Below the pieces are notes generated by a model. The model was given only the letters and a program-made list of their open reading frames with translations. It did no database searches and was not told the origin of the DNA. From NCBI GenBank assembly GCA_938083085.1, contig CALLKX010000082.1, forward strand, positions 1 to 35,625: a stretch of 35,625 nt of DNA, written 5' to 3'. The position numbers and the translations under genes are program-made. The DNA comes from an uncultured bacterium. GTDB taxonomy: Bacteria > Planctomycetota > UBA1135 > GCA-002686595. Numbering within the stretch: position 1 is the stretch's first letter; every line of letters starts with the position of its first letter. Shown here in pieces: positions 16,565 through 24,157 of this stretch.

Positions 16565-17071
16565 TCAGCCCAGGTACTGGCTGAACTTCTCCACATAGCC
16601 TTGGGCGCTGCGGCGGATCGCGGCGACCGTCTCATCGTCAACCTCCCGGACGATCTTGGCGGGGACGCCCACCACAAGTGAGCGGGGCGGGATGATCATG
16701 CCCTCCTTGACCACTGCGCCTGCGCCGACGATGGACTCCTCTCCGATGATGGAGCCTCCAAGGAGGATCGCCCCCATGCCGATGAGGCATCGGTCCCCCA
16801 CCTGCGCGCCGTGCAGCACGCATCGGTGGCCGATCGTCACCTCCTCGCCGATCACGTTGGGGACGTCCACGTCAGCGTGGATCATCGTCAGGTCCTGGAT
16901 GTTCGTCCGTGCGCCGACCCGGATCGGTGCGTCGTCGCCGCGGAGCACGCAGCCGAACCAGACGCTGACGTCCACGCCCAGGTCGAGCGACCCCGTCAGG
17001 GTCGCGTTGGTCGCGGCGGCTCCGCCGCCCTCCAGGCGTCGAAACAGCCCTCGTCTGGGAAAATCGGTCAT
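16565..17071 (-). CDS. Gamma-carbonic-anhydrase-like hexapeptide protein
   Basis: 168 residues from the ATG at 17071, chosen because it lies four bases after the CPBP stop; the frame runs on to 17119 inside that gene. The sequence is a left-handed beta-helix of isoleucine/valine-rich hexapeptide repeats ('DVSVWFGCVLRGDDAPIRVG', 'GDRCLIGMGAILLGGSIIG', 'ESIVGAGAVVKEG'). Three histidines at the trimeric metal site are present: His65, His82 ('TIGHRCVLHG') and His87. Arg/Asp/Gln residues of the family ('LRGDD', 'NIQD') are also present. Members of this COG0663 group are zinc proteins, some with CO2-hydrating activity and many without, so catalysis is possible, not proven. The C-terminal helix 'AIRRSAQGYVEKFSQYL' is standard. 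Confidence 0.88.
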   Translation of the reverse strand: MTDFPRRGLFRRLEGGGAAATNATLTGSLDLGVDVSVWFGCVLRGDDAPIRVGARTNIQDLTMIHADVDVPNVIGEEVTIGHRCVLHGAQVGDRCLIGMGAILLGGSIIGEESIVGAGAVVKEGMIIPPRSLVVGVPAKIVREVDDETVAAIRRSAQGYVEKFSQYLG

Positions 17072-17075
17072 GGGA

Positions 17076-17954
17076 TCAGGTCGGGAGGCCCCCCCCCGTG
17101 ATGAGGAGCGTGGTCGCACCGTTATGGAGCGCGTGGACGGCCCAGACAGCGCCGAGGCTGCGGGTCCGGAGCTTCACCCCGGCGAGAACCAGCGCGAGGC
17201 CAAAGATCGGCAGGAAGGCAGAGACTCCGTGCAGGAGCGCGAAGAGCGCCGAGGAGACCACCACCCCGACCGCGGTGCCGGCCCTGGAGACCAACAGCTC
17301 CAGGAGGAAGCCTCGGAACAGGATCTCCTCCAGCAGCGGGATCACAAGGGCGACGAGGGCGCCGATGAGCAGCGGGTTCTCCGACAGCCCCTCCTCCACG
17401 AGGACCGCCACCTCCTGGACCGGTGGACCGGCGCCCTGGGCCGCGAAGATCGCCGCGGTCAGGGCGCCCAGGCCCATGAGCGTCGGGATCGAGAGCAGGT
17501 AGCAGACGCCCGCGAAGGCGCCCCGCGCCCCCGGAGTGAGCCCGCGCAGCCCGAGAGTGGCGACGCCGTCCTCCCGCCGGAGAGCGAGCACCACGACCAC
17601 CGCCACAGCGAGCCCCTGGGACGCCGCGCTCAGGCCGAGGGCCGGGATGACCCCGAGCGACTCGAGATCTAGCTCAGCGGCCCCGCTCCAAAAGCGGTAG
17701 GCCTCGACGACGAGCACCTGACCGAAGACAAAGGCCAGGGCGACCACGAGGAGGTCCAGCGGGAGGAACGACGGGACGCGCGGCGGCGTGGAGCCGAGCA
17801 GGCGCGCGCTCGCCTTGCGCATGACCGGGACCAGGGACGCCCCGATCGCGAACATCAGCGCCGCGACAACGAGGGCCTGGACCACCGAGAGGTCCGCCAC
17901 CTCGGCCGGCGCTTCAGCCTGCGCGGCGAACGCCAGAGGGAGGGTGAGCCCCAT
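17076..17954 (-). CDS. CPBP-family intramembrane glutamic endopeptidase
   Basis: 292 residues from the ATG at 17954, two bases after the thiG stop; a longer frame to 18161 overlaps thiG and is rejected. The protein has about eight hydrophobic segments. The three CPBP (CAAX protease and bacteriocin-processing, ABI) motifs are present: 'LLEEILFRGFLLELL' (EExxxR, residues 209-214), 'FALLH' (238-242) and 'HALHN' (274-278). The family contains Rce1 and bacteriocin self-immunity proteins; bacterial substrates are mostly unknown. Its position between thiG and the gamma-CA gene with almost no spacing suggests co-transcription without telling its job. Confidence 0.87.
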   Translation of the reverse strand: MGLTLPLAFAAQAEAPAEVADLSVVQALVVAALMFAIGASLVPVMRKASARLLGSTPPRVPSFLPLDLLVVALAFVFGQVLVVEAYRFWSGAAELDLESLGVIPALGLSAASQGLAVAVVVVLALRREDGVATLGLRGLTPGARGAFAGVCYLLSIPTLMGLGALTAAIFAAQGAGPPVQEVAVLVEEGLSENPLLIGALVALVIPLLEEILFRGFLLELLVSRAGTAVGVVVSSALFALLHGVSAFLPIFGLALVLAGVKLRTRSLGAVWAVHALHNGATTLLITGGGLPT

Positions 17955-17956
17955 CC

Positions 17957-18790
17957 CTAGGGGCGGGGCCCCGCCTCCTCGATCAGCCCCTCCTCTGGGG
18001 ACGAGGCGTTGGCGTAGAGGCGGCGAGGGATCCGGCCCGCGAGGTGCGCCTGACGGCCCGCCGCGCAGGCGTCCCTCATGGCGGCCGCCATCCGCAGCGG
18101 CTCCCGGGCGCCTGCGATGGCCGTGTTCAGGAGAACCCCCTCTGCCCCGAGCTCCATGCACTGCGCCACGTCGGAGGCCGTGCCGACCCCGGCGTCGACG
18201 ATCACGGGCACGTCGATCAGCTCCATCAGGATCCGGATCGCGTTCGGGTTGAGCACCCCCTGGCCCGAACCGATCGGGGAGCCCGCGGGCATGACCGCCG
18301 CCGCCCCGAGCTCGGCGAGGCGCACGCCCATTCGTGGATCGTCCGAGCAGTACACCATCACGGTGAAGCCTTCCTCGACGAGCACCTTCGTGGCCTCGAG
18401 GGTCCCGACCGGATCGGGCAGCAGGGTCTTCGGGTCGCCGAGGACCTCGAGCTTCACGAGGGAGGTGTCGAGCAGCTCTCGGGCGAGGCGCGCCGTCCGC
18501 ACCGCGGAGTCCACGTCGTAGCAGCCCGCGGTGTTCGGGAGCAGGTGATACCGGTCACGGTCCACGTGATCCAGCAGCGACTCCCCCTTGGAGGGGTCGA
18601 GGTTCACCCGCCGGACGGCCACGGTGACCATCTCGGTGCCGCTGATCTCCAGGGCCCTGGCAGTCTCCTCGAAGCTCGCGTACTTCCCCGTCCCCACGAG
18701 GAGGCGAGAGGCCATGGAGATGTCCGCTCCGATCCGGAGGGGGCGGTCCGAGACGTGCGTTTGGTCCGTTTGGCTCATGGTCGGCTGCAT
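17957..18790 (-). CDS. thiG: Thiazole synthase ThiG
   Basis: 277 residues, slightly longer than usual (about 255) owing to a short polar N-terminus; a second ATG at 18778 is possible. Strong family blocks: '[16 protein letters not shown]', '[20 protein letters not shown]', '[16 protein letters not shown]' with the Schiff-base lysine, '[13 protein letters not shown]', '[20 protein letters not shown]' and '[11 protein letters not shown]'. ThiG condenses 1-deoxyxylulose-5-phosphate, dehydroglycine and sulfur from ThiS thiocarboxylate into the thiazole phosphate of thiamine. thiS lies 15 bases upstream on the same strand; the dehydroglycine source (ThiH or ThiO), ThiF and ThiE are not in the window. 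Confidence 0.96.
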   Translation of the reverse strand: MQPTMSQTDQTHVSDRPLRIGADISMASRLLVGTGKYASFEETARALEISGTEMVTVAVRRVNLDPSKGESLLDHVDRDRYHLLPNTAGCYDVDSAVRTARLARELLDTSLVKLEVLGDPKTLLPDPVGTLEATKVLVEEGFTVMVYCSDDPRMGVRLAELGAAAVMPAGSPIGSGQGVLNPNAIRILMELIDVPVIVDAGVGTASDVAQCMELGAEGVLLNTAIAGAREPLRMAAAMRDACAAGRQAHLAGRIPRRLYANASSPEEGLIEEAGPRP

Positions 18791-18805
18791 TGTAGGTCGG
18801 TCCGG

Positions 18806-19024
18806 CTAGCCGCCGCCGACGAGGGTCACGATCTCGACCCGGTCCCCGGCCTCGAGCGTCCGCTCGGGGTGGGTGGCGCGCGGCGCGAGCTCCTGGTTGA
18901 CCTCAACGGCGACCTGCTCGGGTCGGAGCCCGCGCGATGCGACGAGGTCCGCCACCGTCCACCCGACGGTGATCTCCAGCGACTCTCCGTTCACGTGAAT
19001 GGCTCGGGTCGAGGTGGCGTCCAT
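18806..19024 (-). CDS. thiS: Sulfur carrier protein ThiS
   Basis: 72 residues with a ubiquitin-like beta-grasp pattern: 'IHVNGESLEI', 'TVADLVASRGLRPEQVAVEV', 'LEAGDRVEIVTLVGGG'. It ends in Gly-Gly, actually three glycines, the C-terminus that is adenylated and thiocarboxylated so that sulfur can pass to ThiG. It lies ten bases after the rlmI stop and directly upstream of thiG, the expected partner. Start is the only in-frame ATG that keeps the first strand. Confidence 0.93.
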   Translation of the reverse strand: MDATSTRAIHVNGESLEITVGWTVADLVASRGLRPEQVAVEVNQELAPRATHPERTLEAGDRVEIVTLVGGG

Positions 19025-19034
19025 GTCCTCTCGC

Positions 19035-20213
19035 TCAGTTCACGCGCAGGAAGGCGCACTTCAAGTAGTCCGTCTCCGGGAGCGTCACGAGGTGCGGGTG
19101 GTCGCTGGAGGCGCTGGTCAGCTCCTCCATCCACACGTGGCGCCCCGCGATGCTCGCGCCCTTGCCGATGAACTCCACGAAGTCCCTGGGGCTGACGTTG
19201 TAAGAGCATGACGCGCTCACGACAGCGCCTCCCTCGGGCGTCAGGTCAAAGGCCCGGCGGTTGAGCTCAACGTAGCCGCGCTCGGCCCCGGCGATCTCCT
19301 TCTTGCTCCTCGCGAAGGCGGGCGGGTCCACGATCACGACGTCGTAACGGTCACCGCGCTCGGCGCGCGCGCGCATGTCCTTCATGCAGTCCACGCGCTC
19401 GACCTTGATCTTGTCCTGGAGACCGTTGCGCTCGGCGTTGGCCAGGATGCGCTCGCAGGCGCCTCGGTTCTGCTCGAGGCACGTGACCTCCTCCGCGCCA
19501 GCCAGCGCCGCGTGCAGACCGAACAGCCCGTCATAGGCGAAGGCGTCCAGAACTCGGCCGCCGTTCGCGAGCTTCGCCGCCTTCAGGCGGTTGCTCGACT
19601 GGTCAAGGTAGTGACCCGTCTTGTGACCCTGGAACACGTCGACCTCGTATTGCAGGCCGTGGTCTTGCACGAGGACGGGCCCGTCGATCGTCCCGTCCAC
19701 GACCTCGACGATCTTCTCGAGACCCTCCAGCTTGCGCACGCTCGTGTCGGAGCGATCGATGATCGTCTCGGGCTCGAAGGGCATGACCTCGCGCAGCAGC
19801 TCGATGAGGAAGTCTCGCATGCGGTCGGACCCCTGGGTGCCGGACTGGATCACCAGGGTCTTGGCGTAGCGGTCGACGACCCACCCGGGGAAGCCGTCGG
19901 AGTCCCCGCCCACCAGCCGGCAGGCGCCGGCCGGATCCATCAGGCCGAGGCGCTCCCGATGGCGGACGGCGCGCTGGAGCCTCCCGGACCAGAAGGCCCG
20001 GTTGGGCTGCTCGGCCTCACGCGTGACCATCCGCACGCGGATGCGAGACTCGGAGCTGAAGAGCCCCCACCCGAGCGGCGTACCGTTCGGATCCTCGACC
20101 GGTACGAGTTCACCTGGTGTGGCCTCGGCTGAGGCCACATCGTCCTTGTAGATCCACGGGTGACCACGCAGGTACCACCTGCGTCCCTTGCCCGTCAACG
20201 TCACCTTTCCCAT
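19035..20213 (-). CDS. rlmI: RlmI-type 23S rRNA (cytosine-5) methyltransferase
   Basis: 392 residues from the ATG at 20213, which gives the normal family N-terminus; the frame is open to 20651 but that part overlaps the HEAT/TPR gene. Residues 1-75 form a PUA domain ('GRRWYLRGHPWIYKDDV', 'PLGWGLFSSESRIRVRMV'). An EEHEE-like linker follows with 'VDRYAKTLVIQ', then the Rossmann methyltransferase: 'RVLDAFAYDGLFGLHAALAG' (SAM motif I), 'VIVDPPAFARSKKE' (substrate-binding DPP motif), 'SASCSYNVSPRDF' (catalytic-site cysteine). COG1092 proteins methylate C1962 of 23S rRNA in E. coli; target is assumed the same. It heads the compact run rlmI-thiS-thiG-CPBP-gammaCA-larE; the 100 bases upstream show no clear promoter. 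Confidence 0.88.
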   Translation of the reverse strand: MGKVTLTGKGRRWYLRGHPWIYKDDVASAEATPGELVPVEDPNGTPLGWGLFSSESRIRVRMVTREAEQPNRAFWSGRLQRAVRHRERLGLMDPAGACRLVGGDSDGFPGWVVDRYAKTLVIQSGTQGSDRMRDFLIELLREVMPFEPETIIDRSDTSVRKLEGLEKIVEVVDGTIDGPVLVQDHGLQYEVDVFQGHKTGHYLDQSSNRLKAAKLANGGRVLDAFAYDGLFGLHAALAGAEEVTCLEQNRGACERILANAERNGLQDKIKVERVDCMKDMRARAERGDRYDVVIVDPPAFARSKKEIAGAERGYVELNRRAFDLTPEGGAVVSASCSYNVSPRDFVEFIGKGASIAGRHVWMEELTSASSDHPHLVTLPETDYLKCAFLRVN

Positions 20214-20313
20214 TGAAGCTCTCCGCGATCGTGGCGAGGCGAGCGGCGTCCACGAGCAGGCCTCTTGCCGACCGGGAGCCGCCGCGAGAGCGATCGGGCC
20301 CGGGAGGATATCG

Positions 20314-22806
20314 TCAGTCGACCCGGACGAGGCGCTTGAATCGCGGGTCGTCCCTGAGGGAGGCGAGATCCGGATCCTCGGCGGCCCATTCCTGCTGACG
20401 GGCCCGGGACGCGGGCGTCGCGTGGTTCTGCTCCAGTTCCGAGCGCAGGTACTCCAGGGCCTCCTCCACGTCCCCAAGGAGAGCGTGGGTGCACGCCAGG
20501 TTGTACCAGGTCCCCGGTCCAGGCTGGATCGTGCGCAGCAGGGCTCGCGCCTCGGTCTCGGAGCCGCTACGAGCCCGGTAGCAGGCGAGGAGCGTCCGCA
20601 TGAACTCATCCTTCCGGATGGCATAGGCCCGCTCGTAGTACTCGCGGGCACGCTCCGGGGCCTTCAGCTTGACGTTGGCGTTGACCGCCAGGCTCACCAG
20701 TGCAGAGGCCTGCATGTTGCGAAACCCGGAGACCGCCGCCGCCGAGGCGCCGTTCTCCAGGAGCTGCTTCTCGATGTCCTCGATGCGCTCCACCGCGCGC
20801 AGGAGGACCTCCTCGGCCTCCTCACCGAGTCCCTCATCCGTGTACGCGCTCCCCTGGAGCAGCTGCGCCCGCGCGATGCGCTCGTGCCCGACGAAGAACC
20901 ACCAGTTGGAGATCCCGCGCGACTCGATGTCCTCCTCCAGGCGCTTCGCAACCTCCCGAGCTTCGACACCGCGCCCCTCCTCGGTCAGGTCCTGCGCGTA
21001 CCAGAGCGCCGCGCTGCCGGGGATTCGGAGGTCCCGCACCCAGCTGCGGTCACCCGCACGCGGGGCCTGCTGCGCGGCCTGGGCCGCGCCCATGCGCATG
21101 CGCTGAAGCCGCTGGAGGGCCTCGTACTCGGGCTCGGGGAGCAGCCCCGGAGCGCGGCGCTGCGCGCGGCGGTAGGCCGCGTCGGCCTCCTCTACGGCGG
21201 ACTCCAACCCCGTCAGCCGGGCGGTTCGCATGCGCTCCAGGAGCTCACGCCGCTGGGGGTCCATCAGGGGATCCGTCAGCGCCTTGAGGAGCGTCGAGTC
21301 CGCCGCTCCCTCCAGGGGCTCGAAGCCCGGGAGCTCGCCGGGGGACACGGTGGCGAGGGTCCGGCCGAGGGCGCCCTCCAGCCGGACGATCGTGCCTCGA
21401 TCCAGTGATCGGAACGCCGCCCCCACGCTCGAGGAGCTGGCGAACCCCCGGCGGCCGAAGAGGAGCCGATAGGGCGAGAGGTCGGCGGTGAGCAGACCGT
21501 CCCAGCCCGTGGTCACGTCCCCCTCGACCTCGGCGAAGATCGCCTGGGCCTCCAGGTGAACCAGGTGCGCGGAGCGAGCGCGCTCAAGGGCGCCGAGCCC
21601 GGGATCGCCCCGAGCCACCATCGCCAGGGTCCGCGCCACCTCGGTGACGGCGCGCTGGTGTAGGAGGTCAACGTGGCGGAGACGCTCCGGGCGTGACAGC
21701 AGGTCGCGCCGCTCGGAGAGGGCCACATCGAGGGCGCCCGCCGCGCTCGAGAGCGAGTCGGAGGCGGCCGCGTGATCCCCCAGCGCGATCTCGGCGATCC
21801 CCTTGAGATAGAGCCCACGGAACAACCACAGCTGAGACTCGAAGGCATCCGTGCGCGCGCTGGGGCGGAGCATGAGCCCCCTGGACCGAACCAACTCTCT
21901 CGCCGCGAGGAGCGCGCCGGCGGCGTCGCCCTCGGCTGCCAGGCAGATCCGAGCGCGCTGGTAGAGGGCCACATCGCGCTCGATCCCCACGCCGCCCAGC
22001 TCGCCGAGCAGGACGGAGGCTCGGCCTGGAACCGCGGAGTCGATCAGCCTGGAGACCAGCCGATCGAAGGCCTTGCGGGCGGCGAGGCGGACCTCGACGG
22101 ACGGGTGTCGGAGGCCAAACACAAGGGGCGCATGATCGGCGGCAGTGACGGCAGGCTCATCGGCGAGCCACTGGCCATATCGAGGAAAGAGCTCGACCAG
22201 AACGGCCGAGCGAGGCCGGTCCTCGCTCGCCGTCGAGCGGCGAACCAGGTCGCAGAGGGGCTCGAGGCCGCCAGCGGCCGTCGCCAGCGCGCGCGCCGCG
22301 GCCACGGCGACCGCGTCCATGTCGTCCCGGGTCAATGCGCCGAGCTCGGCGGACGCTCGCGGGCCACCAATGCGGCCGAGCGCCTCGACCGCGGCCACGA
22401 TCACCCGCCGGTCGGAGTCCAGCGTGGAGACCCGGGCCAAGGCGTCCACTCGTTCACGCCTCGCTGTCCCCCCAAGGTCCGGCCTCGCGAGGAGCCGCGC
22501 GGCGATGACGCGGACGTCGGGGTCCCTGTCGGCGAGCAGCGGCAGCGCCTCCAAGATCCGGCTGGACGGGAGGGACTCCGCGAGCCGCTCGGCCAGCTCG
22601 GCACGCCCCTGCCGATCCTCCTCCATGAGCTGCTCCATCAGCGCCGCGGCGGCGAGCGGCTCCTGCGGGGGCTTCGACGCTCCCTCCTGGACCCCTCTTT
22701 CCACCCCCACGCGAAGCTCTCCACCGAGCACCGCGCGCGCAGCATGCGCCGGGCCGGAGGGTGGCGCCGAGAGAGTCGCCAGGGCACAGAGGAGCAGGTT
22801 CAACAT
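20314..22806 (-). CDS. Secreted HEAT-repeat and TPR protein
   Basis: 830 residues. 'MLNLLLCALATLSAP...AHAA' is a plausible signal peptide. From about residue 55 to 270 the sequence shows HEAT-type helical pairs ('ILEALPLLADRDPDVRVIAA', 'RRVIVAAVEALGRIG', 'MDAVAVAAARALAT', 'HPSVEVRLAARKAFDRL'). The middle is helical without clear repeats. The C-terminus returns to TPR form ('ALVSLAVNANVKLKAPERAR', 'WYNLACTHALLGDVEEALEY') and ends 'DPDLASLRDDPRFKRLVRVD', a planctomycete-typical TPR ending. These are protein-binding scaffolds; no catalytic site is visible. It lies 65 bases downstream of the sigma-54-like activator gene on the same strand, so the two may share a transcript. Confidence 0.8.
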   Translation of the reverse strand: MLNLLLCALATLSAPPSGPAHAARAVLGGELRVGVERGVQEGASKPPQEPLAAAALMEQLMEEDRQGRAELAERLAESLPSSRILEALPLLADRDPDVRVIAARLLARPDLGGTARRERVDALARVSTLDSDRRVIVAAVEALGRIGGPRASAELGALTRDDMDAVAVAAARALATAAGGLEPLCDLVRRSTASEDRPRSAVLVELFPRYGQWLADEPAVTAADHAPLVFGLRHPSVEVRLAARKAFDRLVSRLIDSAVPGRASVLLGELGGVGIERDVALYQRARICLAAEGDAAGALLAARELVRSRGLMLRPSARTDAFESQLWLFRGLYLKGIAEIALGDHAAASDSLSSAAGALDVALSERRDLLSRPERLRHVDLLHQRAVTEVARTLAMVARGDPGLGALERARSAHLVHLEAQAIFAEVEGDVTTGWDGLLTADLSPYRLLFGRRGFASSSSVGAAFRSLDRGTIVRLEGALGRTLATVSPGELPGFEPLEGAADSTLLKALTDPLMDPQRRELLERMRTARLTGLESAVEEADAAYRRAQRRAPGLLPEPEYEALQRLQRMRMGAAQAAQQAPRAGDRSWVRDLRIPGSAALWYAQDLTEEGRGVEAREVAKRLEEDIESRGISNWWFFVGHERIARAQLLQGSAYTDEGLGEEAEEVLLRAVERIEDIEKQLLENGASAAAVSGFRNMQASALVSLAVNANVKLKAPERAREYYERAYAIRKDEFMRTLLACYRARSGSETEARALLRTIQPGPGTWYNLACTHALLGDVEEALEYLRSELEQNHATPASRARQQEWAAEDPDLASLRDDPRFKRLVRVD

Positions 22807-22871
22807 CCCTTGGGGACTCTACCAAGGCAGGGCGCTCATCGAGGCTTCACCGGCTCGGAGGCACCTCACCC

Positions 22872-23909
22872 TTACTCCTGGGGCTCCGCGGCTCGCTTCT
22901 GACGATAGGCAAACGCCCGCCGCGAGAGCCCGATGCGACGTGCTGCCGCGGCCACGTTGCCCCTCGACTCCTCGAGCGCCTCTGCCATCACCGCCGCGTC
23001 CAGCTCGTCAAGACCGACGCCCGACGCGAGGGCCTGCCGAGCGAGCTCGCTCGCCCTCCCTCGGATGGTCTCTTCCAGGAAGTCAAAATGCGCCCCATTC
23101 AATGGCGCCTCGGGCGGCACCGTCGCACCGCCCAGGACCAGAGCGCGCTCCAGGGCATTCTCCAACTCCCTGAAGTTCCCCGGCCAGGGATGGGCCCGGA
23201 GGGCGTCGACAGCCTCAGGGGAGAGGGTGCGAACGGGGACGCCCAGGCGGGCGGCCACCTCAGCCACGAGGCCGGAGCAGAGGCCCTCGAAGCTCTCGTC
23301 CCCTGCTCGTGTCCTCAGGGGCGGCACGGAGAGCGGTACGACCGCCAGGCGGAAGTAGAGGTCCTCCCTGAAGGCCCCCTGCTCGACGGCTTCGCGCAGG
23401 TCACGCGCCGAGGTCGCGATGACGCGGACGTCCACAGATCGCCCCGCCTCGGCCCCCAGCGGCTCGACCACCCGCTCCTGGAGCACTCGCAGCAGCTTGA
23501 CCTGGAGGTCGAGGGCAAGGGTCTCCACCCCCTCGAGAACCAGCGTCCCTTCGTTGGCGAGCTCGAACCGCCCCAGCCGCGCCCCTGAGGCGCCCGTGAA
23601 AGCACCGGCTTCGTGCCCGAAGAGCTCCGCCTCGATCAGCGTCGAGGCGAGGGCCGCGAGTTGGACGGCCACGAACGGTCCGGCTGCTCGGGGGGAGCGA
23701 TCGTGCAAACGCCGGGCGGCCCGGCTCTTGCCTGCGCCGCTCTCTCCGGTGAGAAGGACCGTCGCCGGAACGACGGGGCCAGGAAGGCCCGAGGCCGCCA
23801 CGCGGTCCAGATCGGCCTCGAACGAAGTCCAGGCGGTCTCCCCGCCGCCTCTGGGGCTTGCGGGCGCTCCGGCACCAGGGGACTGGGGATCGCGGGAATC
23901 GGTGTTCAT
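22872..23909 (-). CDS. Sigma-54-activator-like AAA+ protein with degenerate Walker B
   Basis: 345 residues from the ATG at 23909; a frame to 23954 adds 15 residues. There is no receiver or sensor domain. The AAA+ core has Walker A 'GESGAGKS' (55-62), 'ELFGHEAGAFTGA' with an intact sigma-54 contact loop GAFTGA (102-107), and 'FREDLYFRLAVV' with the arginine finger. Where activators have L-F-L-D-E-I this protein has 'LVLEGV' (about 123-128): Asp to Glu and Glu to Gly, so ATP hydrolysis may be weak or lost. The normal 'FVAVNCAAL' is 'FVAVQLAAL'. A C-terminal Fis-type helix-turn-helix ('NVAAAARRIGLSRRAFAYRQ') follows. It probably binds DNA and ATP; whether it activates sigma-54 promoters is uncertain. 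It is divergent from nusA. Confidence 0.85.
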   Translation of the reverse strand: MNTDSRDPQSPGAGAPASPRGGGETAWTSFEADLDRVAASGLPGPVVPATVLLTGESGAGKSRAARRLHDRSPRAAGPFVAVQLAALASTLIEAELFGHEAGAFTGASGARLGRFELANEGTLVLEGVETLALDLQVKLLRVLQERVVEPLGAEAGRSVDVRVIATSARDLREAVEQGAFREDLYFRLAVVPLSVPPLRTRAGDESFEGLCSGLVAEVAARLGVPVRTLSPEAVDALRAHPWPGNFRELENALERALVLGGATVPPEAPLNGAHFDFLEETIRGRASELARQALASGVGLDELDAAVMAEALEESRGNVAAAARRIGLSRRAFAYRQKRAAEPQE

Positions 23910-23984
23910 CGTCGGATCTCGGGCGGGGGCCGATATGCGCCGGAGAGGCGTCACTGAAGGCCCCTGGAAGCGGGCTGGCAGAGG

Positions 23985-24013
23985 TTGACTCCCCGGACCC
24001 CCTGGACCAAACT
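23985..24013 (+). promoter_or_regulatory. Candidate sigma-70 promoter of nusA
   Basis: TTGACT (23985-23990) and CAAACT (24008-24013) are 17 bases apart. The -35 is good (5 of 6) and the -10 is poor (3 of 6). It would start a leader of about 138 bases that contains the terminator-like hairpin at 24109-24139. Confidence 0.35.
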
Positions 24014-24108
24014 ACGCGGCGCCTGAAGACCCTACAAACTCTCCTGGACACCGCGCATTCGCAGCCAGCCTCCTTCTCAACCTGGAGCTGACGGCCTCCG
24101 CGCAGCGG

Positions 24109-24139
24109 AAGGAGCGGGGATTGCCCCGCTCCTTTTCTA
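24109..24139 (+). terminator. Terminator-like hairpin in the nusA leader (possible attenuator)
   Basis: An 11-bp perfect stem (24109-24119 with 24124-24134) with loop attg is followed by ttcta; counted with the last two pairs of the stem the U-rich run reads ttttct. The U-run is on the + strand only, just 19 bases before the nusA ATG, and no gene precedes it on this strand. An upstream segment (24070-24077) can pair with 24107-24114, which would break the terminator stem. Confidence 0.65.
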
Positions 24140-24157
24140 TTGCCCCGACCTCGAGCC

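Noticed and set aside
16656..17672. 338-residue + strand frame opposite the gamma-CA and CPBP genes
   Set aside because: The opposite strand has recognised families with motifs; the + product is Arg/Glu/Asp-rich shadow sequence.
23975..23991. Possible sigma-54 -24/-12 element (tggcagaggttgac)
   Set aside because: Only four bases separate TGGCA and TTG, whereas the element needs about six, and the C of TTGC is missing.
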